Of a stretch of 64,000 bases of DNA, positions 37,968 through 50,152 are shown in pieces. A program made the translations under genes and the position numbers. The stretch is from the NCBI GenBank assembly GCA_003952965.2, contig CM025854.1, forward strand, positions 248,001 through 312,000, in the 5' to 3' direction. Each line of letters opens with the position of its first letter. The stretch's first letter is position 1. This stretch comes from Morella rubra (Eukaryota; Streptophyta; Magnoliopsida; Fagales; Myricaceae). The notes under the pieces were generated by a model. The model was given only the letters and a program-made list of their open reading frames with translations. It had not been told where the DNA came from and did no database searches.

Positions 37968-40900
37968 ATGCCTCGAACCTAAAAATTCAAACGGGCAGAG
38001 TTCCGTCTGAAAAATAGGACTTTCCACCATGCTTATACGCAAAAATCTTCCCAACAAGAAACTCAAAAGAAAATTCTATTCCACCTCTTAATAATAAAAA
38101 ACCACACTCAAAAACCATCCATAAAATGTGAAAATATGAAATCAAAAAGTCTAATCAGAGCACTACTCCAAAATCTTCAAATCTCACAATTAACAAGGGA
38201 TCCAAATAAACAGTTTTCTCAAATGAAATAAAATTACTAAGGTCTCCAAATTGATGCAATCACTACCAAAGTCTCTAGAGGACTCTTTATTTGATAACCT
38301 TGCAACTTGAAACCTTCCCAAAAACTATCACTCGATATCTCCTACTACTCCTGCCACTAGCTGCTAAATCTGAAAGATAAGAAGTAAGTGGTGAGTTACA
38401 ACTAGCTTAGTAAATAGCAATCAATAGGGGTAGGAAAAATGACAATTTATAAGCATAACCGAGATCAAAAAAATGTAGTGAGCAATACTAATTGATTAAT
38501 CTTTGTCTTATGGTTCTAAATTAATAGATCTTTTTCCTTTAATGAAGAATTAACAAACCTTTTCTTTTAATAATATTAATTAAAGCATTAAACATGTAAT
38601 TTATCACTAAATATTAAATATGCCTTAAATCTTCAAATGAATGATTTTTGGGCCTCCTTACCTTATTGGGCCTATCCTAAAATTTTCAAAATTTTGGGCT
38701 TGTTTAGGGTTAATGGGCCTAAAGTCCAATTAGGCCGCTAAACGGGCTTTGTGATTTAAGCCCCTAAAATTACTCTGTTTGGACTCAAACTTGGGCTTCC
38801 CATCTATTTTTCATGCTCTACACAGCCATGTAATTATTTTTTCTGTTTGGACATTTTTACCCTAACATTTTATGTGAAATGCTGAAACTGCCCTTAGAGA
38901 CTCCAGGGGCATTTTGACCTTTCCTTGCATCATTTTTGCTGAAATTTTTACGGTGATGTCTTAAGTACCTACACTACCTATCTGAAAATTTTCACAAAAA
39001 TTCAAAGGATTTCTTGGGGTTGTTTTGGACAGTGGCCATTTTTGGTAAGCCCTAACTAGTGTTGTTGCATGTTATGGATCTTGCTTCTAAATACCCTAAT
39101 CAATGATCTATCTTACACACTATGAATGAGCTCACAGAGTACATATATAGATGATATCAATGAGGAAATAGATCAAAATAAAACTTTTCACAATCAACAC
39201 ATGAACATTTTTTGCCATTTTTTAACTTGTAAGCACCAAACTTCATCTTTGAGCTCATAGGCTCCTTTCAAGGCTTTACTTGCCATATTCACATCTCAAA
39301 AGCCATCCTTGCCATCCAGCCATCATCAAACTTTCCATATTGCATAACTTTTAAACATAACACATGACATATGCTTCACACTTAGAAAAAAAAAGACATA
39401 TGCTTCACAAGTCAAAAAAATAGACATGCAACATCATCCACCAACATCAAAGGCCAAGCCGTGGCCCTCCCTTCCTCCAAATATTTGGCCACTGATGTGG
39501 CCTACAACACAACCAAGTTTTTCTTACAAAAGCAAATATTACACAACACCATATTCTTACAAAATAGCCAAAGAAAACCTAATATTTTTGACATGCAAAT
39601 ACTCTTAGCACATAATCCCATGTTGAAAACTAATCCTATGCATTTCCTTCTTGCATCTAACGTATATGGCATGATGTTTATCAAATCAACAAGTAAAAAC
39701 ATATAAGAACATGCTTTTCCAACACAAAATGCAAGAACTACCCTTAAATCAAGCTTTCTCTCTCTTTTTTTTTTTCCTTCCTCTTTTCTCTCTTTTTCTT
39801 CTCTTCTTTCTCTCTTCCTTCTTCCTTCTCTTTTTCACTCTCACGGCAGCTCTCTTTCTTTTGTTTTCTCTTTGGCCGAATGAATAGCCAACTAACCCCC
39901 CCCCCCCCCCCTCCCCCTTTTTATAGCCTAGGTTAACTAGTGTTAGTTTGATAGAGTTAAGGTCTAGTCCTAGGGTTAGTATGATTGCAATAAAGTCACT
40001 TGTCACCCATGCAATAAATAGGTGGCATTAGGAAGAGGTTTACAAGTATCACACATGCACAATTTTTATTTATTATAACTGTTATTGTAATTTTCAATTT
40101 AAACTAAATTATCAATTGTTAAAAATAATTTACAAAGATTAAAAATGATTTAAACATTAAATATTTAGGTTATCAATCCTATTAGTTAAGGAAAGAAATA
40201 ATTTGGCAAAATGATTAATAGAATTTTATTTCGGCAAAAAGACATTATAGTCTTAATTAGAAATTAAGGCAATGAGATCAAAAATTCATAAAATTCTAAA
40301 ATTGAAGATATTGATATTTCATAAAATATATCAAAGTATCATATAAGCATTTTATTTAACCTTGAAAAATAAATACAAATATTAATTATTAATTAAGGAT
40401 ATTAAGAATATAAATTTTCTTTTTACCAAATTTTTGACACAAAATGCAACAAATGACAATTAAGTCAAGAATAGGTAAGAAATGTATTTCTTAAGAAATT
40501 TTCACATTAAATAAACTATAGCATTTAAGCTTAGCAAATAAAAATCAAATATCAAGATTAAAGCTACAATTTCTAGAAAACTAAAGAAAATGCCAACAAA
40601 ATTAACTTAATCATTAAATAGAATATTTATTAATGAAATTTCACTCACTAGAAATTTAAAAGCTAATAGATAACAAAAGTTTCAAATAAAGGGTAATAAT
40701 GACATTTCATAAAATATTAGCATGTAAAGATAATCTATAAGCTTAATAATATCAAATCTTCATAAATCATCTCACTTTCACTAATTAAGATAGTTTTATG
40801 AAAAATAAACGGAGGGTATTAGACGAAGTTTATTATTAAATAGATGGCACAATGTTTATATTCCATAATAGTATTATAGAGCAAAATATCAATGAATAAT

Positions 40901-41100
40901 AAAGTGAATAATTTAACCAAGTAGTCATATTATTTGAATTCATTAATTTGACATATTTTTTATATTCACTAATAATATTGTAACTTTTATGTCACAAATA
41001 TTATATAAATTAAATATAAACATGTGACATCTAAATCTATTATTAGATAAATGACTTAGGGCATTATTCTTTACGTCCTAGAATATTATGCATATATATA
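37968..41100 (+). repeat. Possible solo LTR or LTR-like relic
   Basis: The stretch opens TGTAATGCCTCGAACC, which resembles the start of some plant gypsy-type LTRs. It has no coding region, long A+T-rich tracts, a C homopolymer (39896-39911) followed by a TATA-like TTTTTATAG, and a CT-rich run (39750-39830). Just upstream, at 37875-37890, a degraded tRNA-primer-like motif lies on the minus strand. No second LTR or target duplicate was found, so the family and the right end are uncertain. It is at most a broken fossil. Confidence 0.25.
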
Positions 41101-41300
41101 GAAGGAAGTAAAGCCATATAATTGACCGAGAAAATAAGGAATGTGCGGAAGATGGCTTAGAGAAAGAAAGTACTTGAGATTTCGAAAGATAAGTACTAGA
41201 GCTGCACTCAGGCAGTACTACTGCACTATAGGAGGAGGAGCATTATCACTACAGCAATTTTACCTCGTGGAGAGATCACTGGAGACTGGAGAGCGTCCGC

Positions 41301-44070
41301 CTACCTTGCCATCAGTTGCACATTTCCATACTGATTGACAACAGCAAAGACTACTCCGGGCAACACATGTATAACTAGGAGCATGAAACATGGAACAACC
41401 AAATGAGGAACATAAGGCCCAGCCATCCTAGACCTCAGCACACAATGTGAATGATCATGTATACTTGATTTTGAGAGGATATCTGCAAACAATTTTACGG
41501 CCAAATAAAACCCCCAAGCAACTGCAGCAACAAGACAACAGGAAGCCCACTGCACTGCATTCAACCTGATCACCCAATCAGTCACCATACCCAAAAGCTC
41601 GATCCCCGTCACCTGCAAGATCATAACAGCAGCCAAAGTGGCTAAAAACCATAGTTGCGAAGGACAACCTTCAACACTTCCTTCTCCACTAGGTCCATGG
41701 CGTTGAGTAGATAAAATACTTGACATAGTAAAAAGGCGTTGAAGATCATGGTCTTCCGGGTATCACTATTTTTCCAGGCCGGTATGGCTTGTCCCATAAA
41801 CTGAAAACTCAGCAAGACGGAAGCCTGGCAGATGACTTGAATGGCAATCTTTCTCCACACGACCTTGGTTAGAAGAGACTGAGGTCCTACAGCTGGTTTA
41901 TTGGTTAGCATGAGTTCCTGGCCTTTTAATTCCATTGACATCATTGGGCGACCTAGAAGGCACAAAACCATATTCACGTAAAACAATTCCCATCCTGTTA
42001 TTGGGGATGTTCCAGTACCGATTGCCGTCACTAAGGTGATTAGCAGCCCAGAGATGCAATTGGTGAGCTGAATTTGAATGAACTTCTGAATGTTGTCGTA
42101 AACACATCTACCAAACTTCACAATAGTGATTAGTGAACCAAGGCCTGTGACATTAATATCAGAGCTCTCTCTTGCCAATTCAGTGCTCCGGGTGCTATCT
42201 GTGATCCCCACTTCGGCTTCTTTCAAAGCTAGAGTGTCACGTGTGGTCACCCCTCCATAGAAAGCAACTATATGACCTTTCTGTTGCGATAGCTTGTATA
42301 ATGCGAAGCTTGTCCTCAGGAAGGCAACTTGCTATTACAGTAGCGAGTTCCACCTTCTCTATCATTCGAGAGCTTCTCAGGTCTCTAGTTTCTTCACCTT
42401 CAACTGCCACATCCTTAGAACCGGGAGTATAGATTCCTAATTCACAAGCTATGGCTATCGCTTCTGGGAGCTCATCCTCTGAAAACAACTTGACGCATAC
42501 TCCAGCCTTTCTAAGATCTTCCTCTGCTGATCTTATCTCGTTACACTTCAGCCAACCCGTTGCATCAATGTAGATGATTGTAATCAGCCCCATTGTGCCA
42601 CAAGCTGATACATTCCGGACTTCTACCTCACATGACTCTGCCTTTTTCTTCCAGCAACAGAGAGAAGCTGTGATTGCAGAAGGCATCCCATGTTGAATTC
42701 CTATTACCACTGCTACAAGAGCATGCGCCCAAGTACAAATATTTTTGGATTTCAGTGAAATTCTCTCAAAGATCTTCATCAGCATGTCCACTGAAACATT
42801 CACCTTAGATTCCGGCGAAGCTTTGCTGTTATTGTGTTTTCCGCATAAAAGGCGAATTAACACTGCGAGAGCAATAACCACACTGACACAAAGAGTAAAT
42901 ATTTCGCTATAATTATTTGGTTCCTCGATCCGAGCTTGTAATAGCCTCTTCTCATTGGGATCATGAATCACCAAGCTCAGAGCCTTACCCATAGTTGTAT
43001 TGGCACCAACCGATGTCACAAGCATCCTACCACTACCCTTGGTAACTTTTGACCCTGCGAAGAGAAAGGGATTCTGGTCACGATCAATTTTGGAGTTCAG
43101 GACCTCATCCACTTCCAAGTCATCCCCTCTCACTAGCAAACCATCAGCCGGAACACGCTCATCCTCCGTCAAAAGCACTATATCACCCTGTACAACATCA
43201 GAAATGGCAACCCGTCGGGTCTCTCCTCTTCTCACGACATTCACTTCCAATTTTTTCATATTCTTCAACAACTTCTTTACTCGTTTCTTTCCATGGAGAA
43301 AGTTCCCTACTGAATGGAATGCAACAAGTACGACCACAGCAGTCAGTAACTTAACCCCTTCAGGCCACCCATCTTTGAGTCCTTGCTCTATACCATGAGT
43401 AACGAAGGACAACGCAGCTGAGATCAAAAGGAGCAAAATTGAGAATCTGGTACAAGCCCTCAAGAAGAAGTGCCAGAAACCTTTCTCATCAACTGGGTTG
43501 TTGTTGGTGCTCCACGCTTGTTGGTCTTGACTGCCATCAATTCCTAGCTGTTAAGTGGAAAAATGAATCACACCGTTGTCCAACAGAATAAGTTAGCTTT
43601 GAAAATGAAGATTCCATTTGTATTACCTCCACATCATTCGCACCGAAAAGTGCTGCAACCTCGTTAACGCAACCGATTCTCCTAAGAGAGTTCAAGTTCC
43701 TCTCTTTCACAGCCTGAACAACTTTGTTCCGAAGGATCTCTTCTGCATTTGCCTCTTTCTCCTCCTCATTATCATGAATATCAATCACACATCGGGATTG
43801 AGACGAGGAGGTTCGACTGAGTTGTTCAGAAGCAGCAGCCGGTACAGGTTCTTGCGGGCAAGGAGCATAGGTTGGAGTCGGCGGTGGAGATTCTTGACGA
43901 ATGAGGTTTTTACGGAGAGAGATGAAAATTCCTATACATAGACTTCGACGCCAAAGCCGGCTGTATTTTCCACCAGCAGTGGAGGTGGTGATGAGTAAGC
44001 CAACACTAAGAATGCTTTCTTCATTCTCATCACCAACTAGGTTATCATTTTCGGTTTTTGACTGGAACAT
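41301..44070 (-). pseudogene. Degenerate P2B-type calcium ATPase (ACA12/13 relative)
   Basis: ACA pumps are autoinhibited calcium P-type ATPases. Exon 1 (44070-43627) and exon 2 (from 43547) join in phase 0. The product keeps the ACA layout: N-terminal segment, paired membrane helices (FSILLLLISAALSF), actuator domain (VPADGLLVRGDDLEVDEV, GSKVTKGSGRMLVTSVGANTTMG), M4, a P-domain remnant and C-terminal helices (FGRCVYDNIQKFIQIQLT). The catalytic motifs are gone: TGES is absent, PEGLPLAVTL reads IQHGMPSAITAS, DKTGTLT reads DATGWLK and GDGTND reads GGVTTRD. Most of the nucleotide-binding domain between the last two is missing. Two frame breaks, near 42285 and 41690, split the frame. The long open stretch (about 420 codons in exon 2) despite catalytic loss suggests a pseudo-ATPase that later decayed. 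Flanked by the two LHCB2 blocks. Confidence 0.85.
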
Positions 44071-44104
44071 GTTTCTGAGTGTACGTGCTTGTCAGGGGTA
44101 AAAT

Positions 44105-44165
44105 CTGTGCGAGAGAGAGAGAGACGAACGAAGGAGAGAGAGAGAGATAGAGAGAGAGGAGAGCG
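44105..44165 (-). promoter_or_regulatory. CT-rich leader tract of the ATPase relative
   Basis: GAGAGA runs on the plus strand, CT-rich in gene sense, lie directly upstream of the ATPase start at 44070. The position fits a 5' leader or core promoter. Confidence 0.35.
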
Positions 44166-44742
44166 AGGGAGAGTTGAAAGACTTGAAACTGGTACTGGGT
44201 CTTACTTTACAGTCTACGCGTAGGGAAACAATCTTGTGGAAACTTCCTTGTCAATCCAAGGAAGCCATGCTCCGCGTACACTAACCCCAACGTGTCTCAT
44301 AGGCAAACCCATGTCCCAAAACTAATACTCTAATTGATCGAGAGTGAAAAAAAGGAGGAAAATTATCAATTCTGCCCTTGATATTCAGAAAACTAACCGC
44401 CTACCAGCTGCAGTTACAACACTGCAGATGGTCAATGCATGATAACAAGCAGGAAAAAAACAATTTATTTAAGTTCATTATTGGTATACACTTGAGCATT
44501 AATGGAGAGAGTAATAGAGAGCTAAATTCAAGAGAAATTAAGAAGACGTTCGGTTAAAAAAAATTCTCAAGATTTTTTTTAATTCTCAGAATACAAAATA
44601 TTCTACAACCAAACATCATTCTTAACACTATATAAAAATAACTAAAACAAGCATACCAATAAAGTTAACATCACCTAAAAATTCTCAAAAATAAAAAAAT
44701 TCTCAAAAAACACCACAACTGAACAACCTCTAAGTTGAAAGT

Positions 44743-45175
44743 AGGGCTGGGCAAACCGGGTTAGGTTCAGGGTCGAAATTTTTAATCCGACCCCAAATTG
44801 GGTGGAACCCCTAGCCGGACCCGCAGAATGGATTCAGTTCGGATTTGACCTTATGGGCCTAAAAGATGTGACCCAGAACCTTTTGAGTTTTGAGGTCCAA
44901 AAACGTCTTGGGCTACCATTTTTTGGACTCAGATGCCCTACGTCCTGGGCAAGGCCAAGTCGCCTTGGGCTATTTTTTTAAGTCCAGGACGCCCAGCCCT
45001 ATATTATTTGTAGTTCAGGACATCTTGGGTTATTTTTTATCATGTCTAGGACGCACTGAGCATGTTATTTTTAGCTCAGGGCGTCCTGGTTTAATTTTTT
45101 TTCATGCTCAGGACGCACTGGGCATGTTATTTTTAGCCCAGGACGTCCTGGTTCAATTTTTTTTCATGCCGTACC
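44743..45175. repeat. Element-like start followed by tandem 62-bp palindromic repeats
   Basis: At 44743 the sequence TAGGGCTGGGCAAACCGGG resembles ends of plant DNA elements. From about 44880 to 45175 degenerate units repeat. The last two, roughly 45050-45175, are near-identical 62-bp units. Each contains a palindromic CCAGGACGTCCTGG-type core and a T run. The array stops about 45 bp before LHCB2 block copy B. No matching right end was found. Confidence 0.6.
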
Positions 45176-45218
45176 TGCCAATTTCCAAATATTTCTTTGC
45201 CCCAGACCCGCGGTGAGA

Positions 45219-47065
45219 CCAGCACAGATGAAGAGCAAGGCAACTTCAATAAGGGCAAGAAGATCGAGCCATGTTGTAGCTGCAGAGAGACATCTATCAG
45301 TTTAGGTCTGTTCATTTTCCAGGGATGAAGTTAGTGGCGTAAGCCCAGGCGTTGTTGGCCACGGGATCAGCAACATGGTCAAAGAGGTTCTCAATTGGGC
45401 CCTTGCCAGTAACAATTGCCTGAACGAAGAAACCGAACATGGAGAACATTGCCAAGCGGCCGTTCTTGAGTTCCTTGACCTTCAACTTTGCAAACGCCTC
45501 TTGATCATCAGAGAGTCGATGTGGGTCAAAGGCACCGCCGGGTTAGAGTGGGTCGAGTCCTTCACCGAGTAGTCTTCCACCAACCCTGTAGCCTTCAATG
45601 AAGCCCATGAGCACAACCTGAACAGCCCAGATAGCGAGAATGCTCTGAGCATGAATCAGGTTCGGGTTGCCAAGATAATCAAGGCCACCCTCGGAGAAGT
45701 TCTGGGCACCAGCTTTGAACCAAACTGCCTCACCGAACTTGACGCCATTCTTTGAAAGGATCTCAGGGAAGACACAGCCCAGAGCTCCAAGCATGGCCCA
45801 TCGGCTGTGGATCACCTCCAGCTCACGGTTCTTGGCGAATGTCTCAGGGTCTGCTGATAAGCCAGCAGTGTCCCAGCCGTAGTCCCCAGGGAATTCACCA
45901 GTCAGGTATGATGGAGTTTGCACGGAGAATGGACCCAAGTACTTCGGGCGGTCTGGGCCATACCTTTTCCACAAACACACCACAGGTTATGATCCGAGTT
46001 TTCCATGACCGAGATCATATATAGAGTACTCATTTTGGGTAATTACCAAAGTATATTGTTCCCCATACTAAATATATAGACATTTTGCTTTGAACTTTGC
46101 ACAGAGCTTGGAGTATAATGCTAAACTCAAATGTAAATGGCTTCAAATATATAGCAGCTGAAGTACTTTACCAAATGCTCTGTGGGGCACTTTTCACCGT
46201 GCGCCTCATGGTAACACGGCCGCCACCAAAGCCACCAGCCCTGGACGAGCTCATTGGATTGCTTCAAAGCGGTCCGGCCAGCGAATGCTGAACGCTGGAT
46301 GGCGGAGGTAGCCATGATCTATGTGAATTAGCTTCTCGGTATTTGAGTGCTTTTGCTCTATATCCTGCAACTGACAGTCTGTGAAGAAGCCTATGGGAGG
46401 TGCCAAGGAGGGGGGAGAGAGTTATTAATAACGGGAACGAGAAGATGTTGTAGATTAGGATATCTACACGTCAGCTACATCCTATTGGTCCTCACATTGG
46501 ATGTAGATTTCCAGTTGATTTAATTCGGGGAGCATGAGGTTATTATTAAGCCATGTGGCATTGAAAGATCTTCGTGATGGGAGGTGTGACCATATATGCA
46601 CAGAGAATACAGGCCACAGAATGTATATATGTAGCATATAATTCATATTTTTCAGGGGCTGGGAAAGATGACACGCGTCGCGAACAATCATCAATAGCCA
46701 ATTTTTTTTAAAAAAAAGACCAATAAGTGGGCAGTCATTAAAAGCCATCCTTTTATATATTTGGGCGGTTTTAGGCGTATGGTAATGGTAATTGAACCCA
46801 ATACCTGCAGGTCTTCTAAGTTTTTAAAGGAAATTATAAAGAAGAATTCTTTTAGTTCTAATCACTCTTTTTCGGTAAATGGATTAGATGTTTCATACAA
46901 ATACTACACAAATCTCAAAAGGGCTCTTAGTTTTCTCTCAAAATTTAGTGCATGCATACGTCTTTAGCAGAAATTTTGGCCAATATGGGTGAAAATGTGT
47001 GATTAGAACAATAATTTCAAGACGTTAGAGACATGTCGAAAATAATAAAGCTCGTTATTAACTCA
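45219..47065. repeat. Duplicated LHCB2 block, copy B
   Basis: Direct repeat of 35037-37215, same orientation, without the MITE. Homology fades out near 47065, where the flanking sequence differs. Confidence 0.92.
45312..46315 (-). pseudogene. LHCB2: LHCB2, copy B, with the same stop plus a frameshift
   Basis: Exon 1 is 46315-46172 (144 bp, two shorter than copy A) and exon 2 45963-45312. The two-base loss in exon 1 shifts the frame after residue 23 ([23 protein letters not shown], then non-LHCB sequence). Exon 2 carries the same TAA as copy A at the Tyr of GLDPLYPGG (45545-45543). The tail beyond the stop is still open but has extra replacements ([12 protein letters not shown] where copy A has [12 protein letters not shown]). 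The splice sites are kept. Copy B is thus more decayed than copy A. The shared stop means the original was already broken before duplication, or gene conversion spread it. Confidence 0.9.
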
Positions 47066-49152
47066 ATTTAGAACTGAACGTGATGCGGAGCCTCGAAAAT
47101 GCAGAGTATTTTAACATAAATTCTAACCGTCAAGACGAGCTTTATATTAATGATTTACTATGCTGCTTATTCAAACCCCAGCTATTTAATAGCTTACATT
47201 CATATTTGAGAAGTTACGTATATTACAACAGAGCTAATGTCCTAGCTGCTCTTATGAGTTATAGTGAACGATGCTGGGCAACAGCGAATACGGATAAATT
47301 GAGACTCCGAACACCAAACATTATGAGACGTGAAAAAGAGTAATCGATCTTATAGCTCTAGTTGCTCGCGAGGAGCATTAAGAACCAAACTTGTCGACGG
47401 TTTGAATGGTAAACTGGTGAAGAGGAACAATACTAACTCCCATATCTGATTGGCCATGTTTGGAAATTTAACCAGAGACATGTTATCCGATCGACTGGAG
47501 CTTACTCAATCAAAGTTAGGTACGACATAAACAGACTAGCAATGCACTCAATATTAATATAATAGGACTTCTGGAATTATTAGTTTTTATTTTTTAACAA
47601 AAGAGGAGGCAATATAATCTACAATAATTGCCATCCACTTTTATATCAGCATCTGCAGTCGGGATTGGTAGTCTGATCGAGCAGTGAGCCTTGAGATGGC
47701 CCCTAAGGTCACGACTTAGTTTCTAGCATGATTCCATCATCTTGCTCGTGCAATAAGCCCTTACGAACGCGGAATACCAATCTTTGAGTGAATTCTGCCA
47801 AATGTGGGATATATTCGCAACTTCCAATAGTATAATTGCCTTTGTCTATGGCTTCCACCAATCTACGATAATTTTCTAGAATTCTCGAGACTGCCTATTT
47901 TTCAAATTAAACCCACTTTGCACATTTTCGTTACTTGAGTACAACAGAGCCCAAAGATTTACTCCGGGTACTTTATATTCTGGGCAACACCTAGGTAACT
48001 CTGGATATGCTGAATTAGGTAGCTATCTCAGTCATACAATCATTTGTTACATATAGACTGGCCAATTTAAGACAAGACATGTCAACCAGCCATCCTAGTT
48101 CACAGCACAGATTGAACTCAGGGTTGAGAACCAAACTAGTGGTTCGAAATCAGTTCACTCGCTTACTTTGCGTTTGTGTTGAGTGTTGCCAGGATAGCTG
48201 ACAAGTACGGATTATCAACGGACCATATTAATACAAATCCCCTTATGGCAAATCTAGTCTCTAGGAAAAAAAAAGCACTGAAACTCAATATCTAGACAAA
48301 TCAGAAGCGGACAACCTGCACTTGACCAGTTTCAAACTACAACATTATCTAACCACAATATACTCGAGTCACCTTCCCCTACACGAGCATTACGCTGGAC
48401 TACATCTCACCGTGCAAGTTTCACGATTGAATCAAAAGGGGTCGAGCGCACATTGCACTCAATTACAACCAGTGTTCACCGCTACGAACCAATTAAAGTG
48501 CTTTAGTAGCCAACTCCGCTATGCTAGTTCGAGGACAACCCACTTCAATCATGTATATCCTCATATAAATGATCACTAAGGCCATAATTTCGGGAATAGC
48601 ATAAAATACATCTCTTGACCAATTATTATAGACGTAAAATTATAGCTAGTTGACGTTTACCCCTGATGCGTCCTTCGGCTCATCACTATTTTCCATGGCC
48701 TCCTATGGATCCTATCTGTAATTCGCTCTTATGATCCCATATCCCAATTACTCATAACTAAGTAGGCCCAAAAAAGCCTACGCAGGCAGAGACCGCACGC
48801 ACTCAACAAGCTCAGGGCAATCAGCATGCAGTAGTTACTCTTACCATTGTTCATAACTTAAATCTTTTCTCTCTTTCTTTTTCTTCCACTACTGGCCATT
48901 CTGATCCAACATAGCATACTGTATGAAGTGATATCAATATTCACCTTACCGCGAAAAGATAACACTAAAGAATTAAATTAGAAACCCACGGAGTTTTAGT
49001 CATGCTCAATGCTTTCACAAGCATTAGGTCGCTTTTTGACAAAATCCCAGAAAAGTTTTAGTGACATCATTTAGGCGAGCCTAGAAGGCACCTCAAAATG
49101 CATGTACTCAATTGCAACCATCGCTCACAATGCTCTCACCTCCTGTTCATGG
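47066..49152. other. Unassigned 2.1-kb block next to the assembly gap
   Basis: No gene, repeat or element family is recognised. Base use is more even and CpG more frequent than in the other intergenic stretches. Short frames, such as 47080-47343 on the plus strand, show no family motif. Confidence 0.4.
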
Positions 49153-50152
49153 NNNNNNNNNNNNNNNNNNNNNNNNNNNNNNNNNNNNNNNNNNNNNNNN
49201 NNNNNNNNNNNNNNNNNNNNNNNNNNNNNNNNNNNNNNNNNNNNNNNNNNNNNNNNNNNNNNNNNNNNNNNNNNNNNNNNNNNNNNNNNNNNNNNNNNNN
49301 NNNNNNNNNNNNNNNNNNNNNNNNNNNNNNNNNNNNNNNNNNNNNNNNNNNNNNNNNNNNNNNNNNNNNNNNNNNNNNNNNNNNNNNNNNNNNNNNNNNN
49401 NNNNNNNNNNNNNNNNNNNNNNNNNNNNNNNNNNNNNNNNNNNNNNNNNNNNNNNNNNNNNNNNNNNNNNNNNNNNNNNNNNNNNNNNNNNNNNNNNNNN
49501 NNNNNNNNNNNNNNNNNNNNNNNNNNNNNNNNNNNNNNNNNNNNNNNNNNNNNNNNNNNNNNNNNNNNNNNNNNNNNNNNNNNNNNNNNNNNNNNNNNNN
49601 NNNNNNNNNNNNNNNNNNNNNNNNNNNNNNNNNNNNNNNNNNNNNNNNNNNNNNNNNNNNNNNNNNNNNNNNNNNNNNNNNNNNNNNNNNNNNNNNNNNN
49701 NNNNNNNNNNNNNNNNNNNNNNNNNNNNNNNNNNNNNNNNNNNNNNNNNNNNNNNNNNNNNNNNNNNNNNNNNNNNNNNNNNNNNNNNNNNNNNNNNNNN
49801 NNNNNNNNNNNNNNNNNNNNNNNNNNNNNNNNNNNNNNNNNNNNNNNNNNNNNNNNNNNNNNNNNNNNNNNNNNNNNNNNNNNNNNNNNNNNNNNNNNNN
49901 NNNNNNNNNNNNNNNNNNNNNNNNNNNNNNNNNNNNNNNNNNNNNNNNNNNNNNNNNNNNNNNNNNNNNNNNNNNNNNNNNNNNNNNNNNNNNNNNNNNN
50001 NNNNNNNNNNNNNNNNNNNNNNNNNNNNNNNNNNNNNNNNNNNNNNNNNNNNNNNNNNNNNNNNNNNNNNNNNNNNNNNNNNNNNNNNNNNNNNNNNNNN
50101 NNNNNNNNNNNNNNNNNNNNNNNNNNNNNNNNNNNNNNNNNNNNNNNNNNNN
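49153..50152. other. Assembly gap of exactly 1,000 N
   Basis: The sequence is N throughout. The round length indicates a placeholder of unknown true size. Any frame crossing it is meaningless. Confidence 1.
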
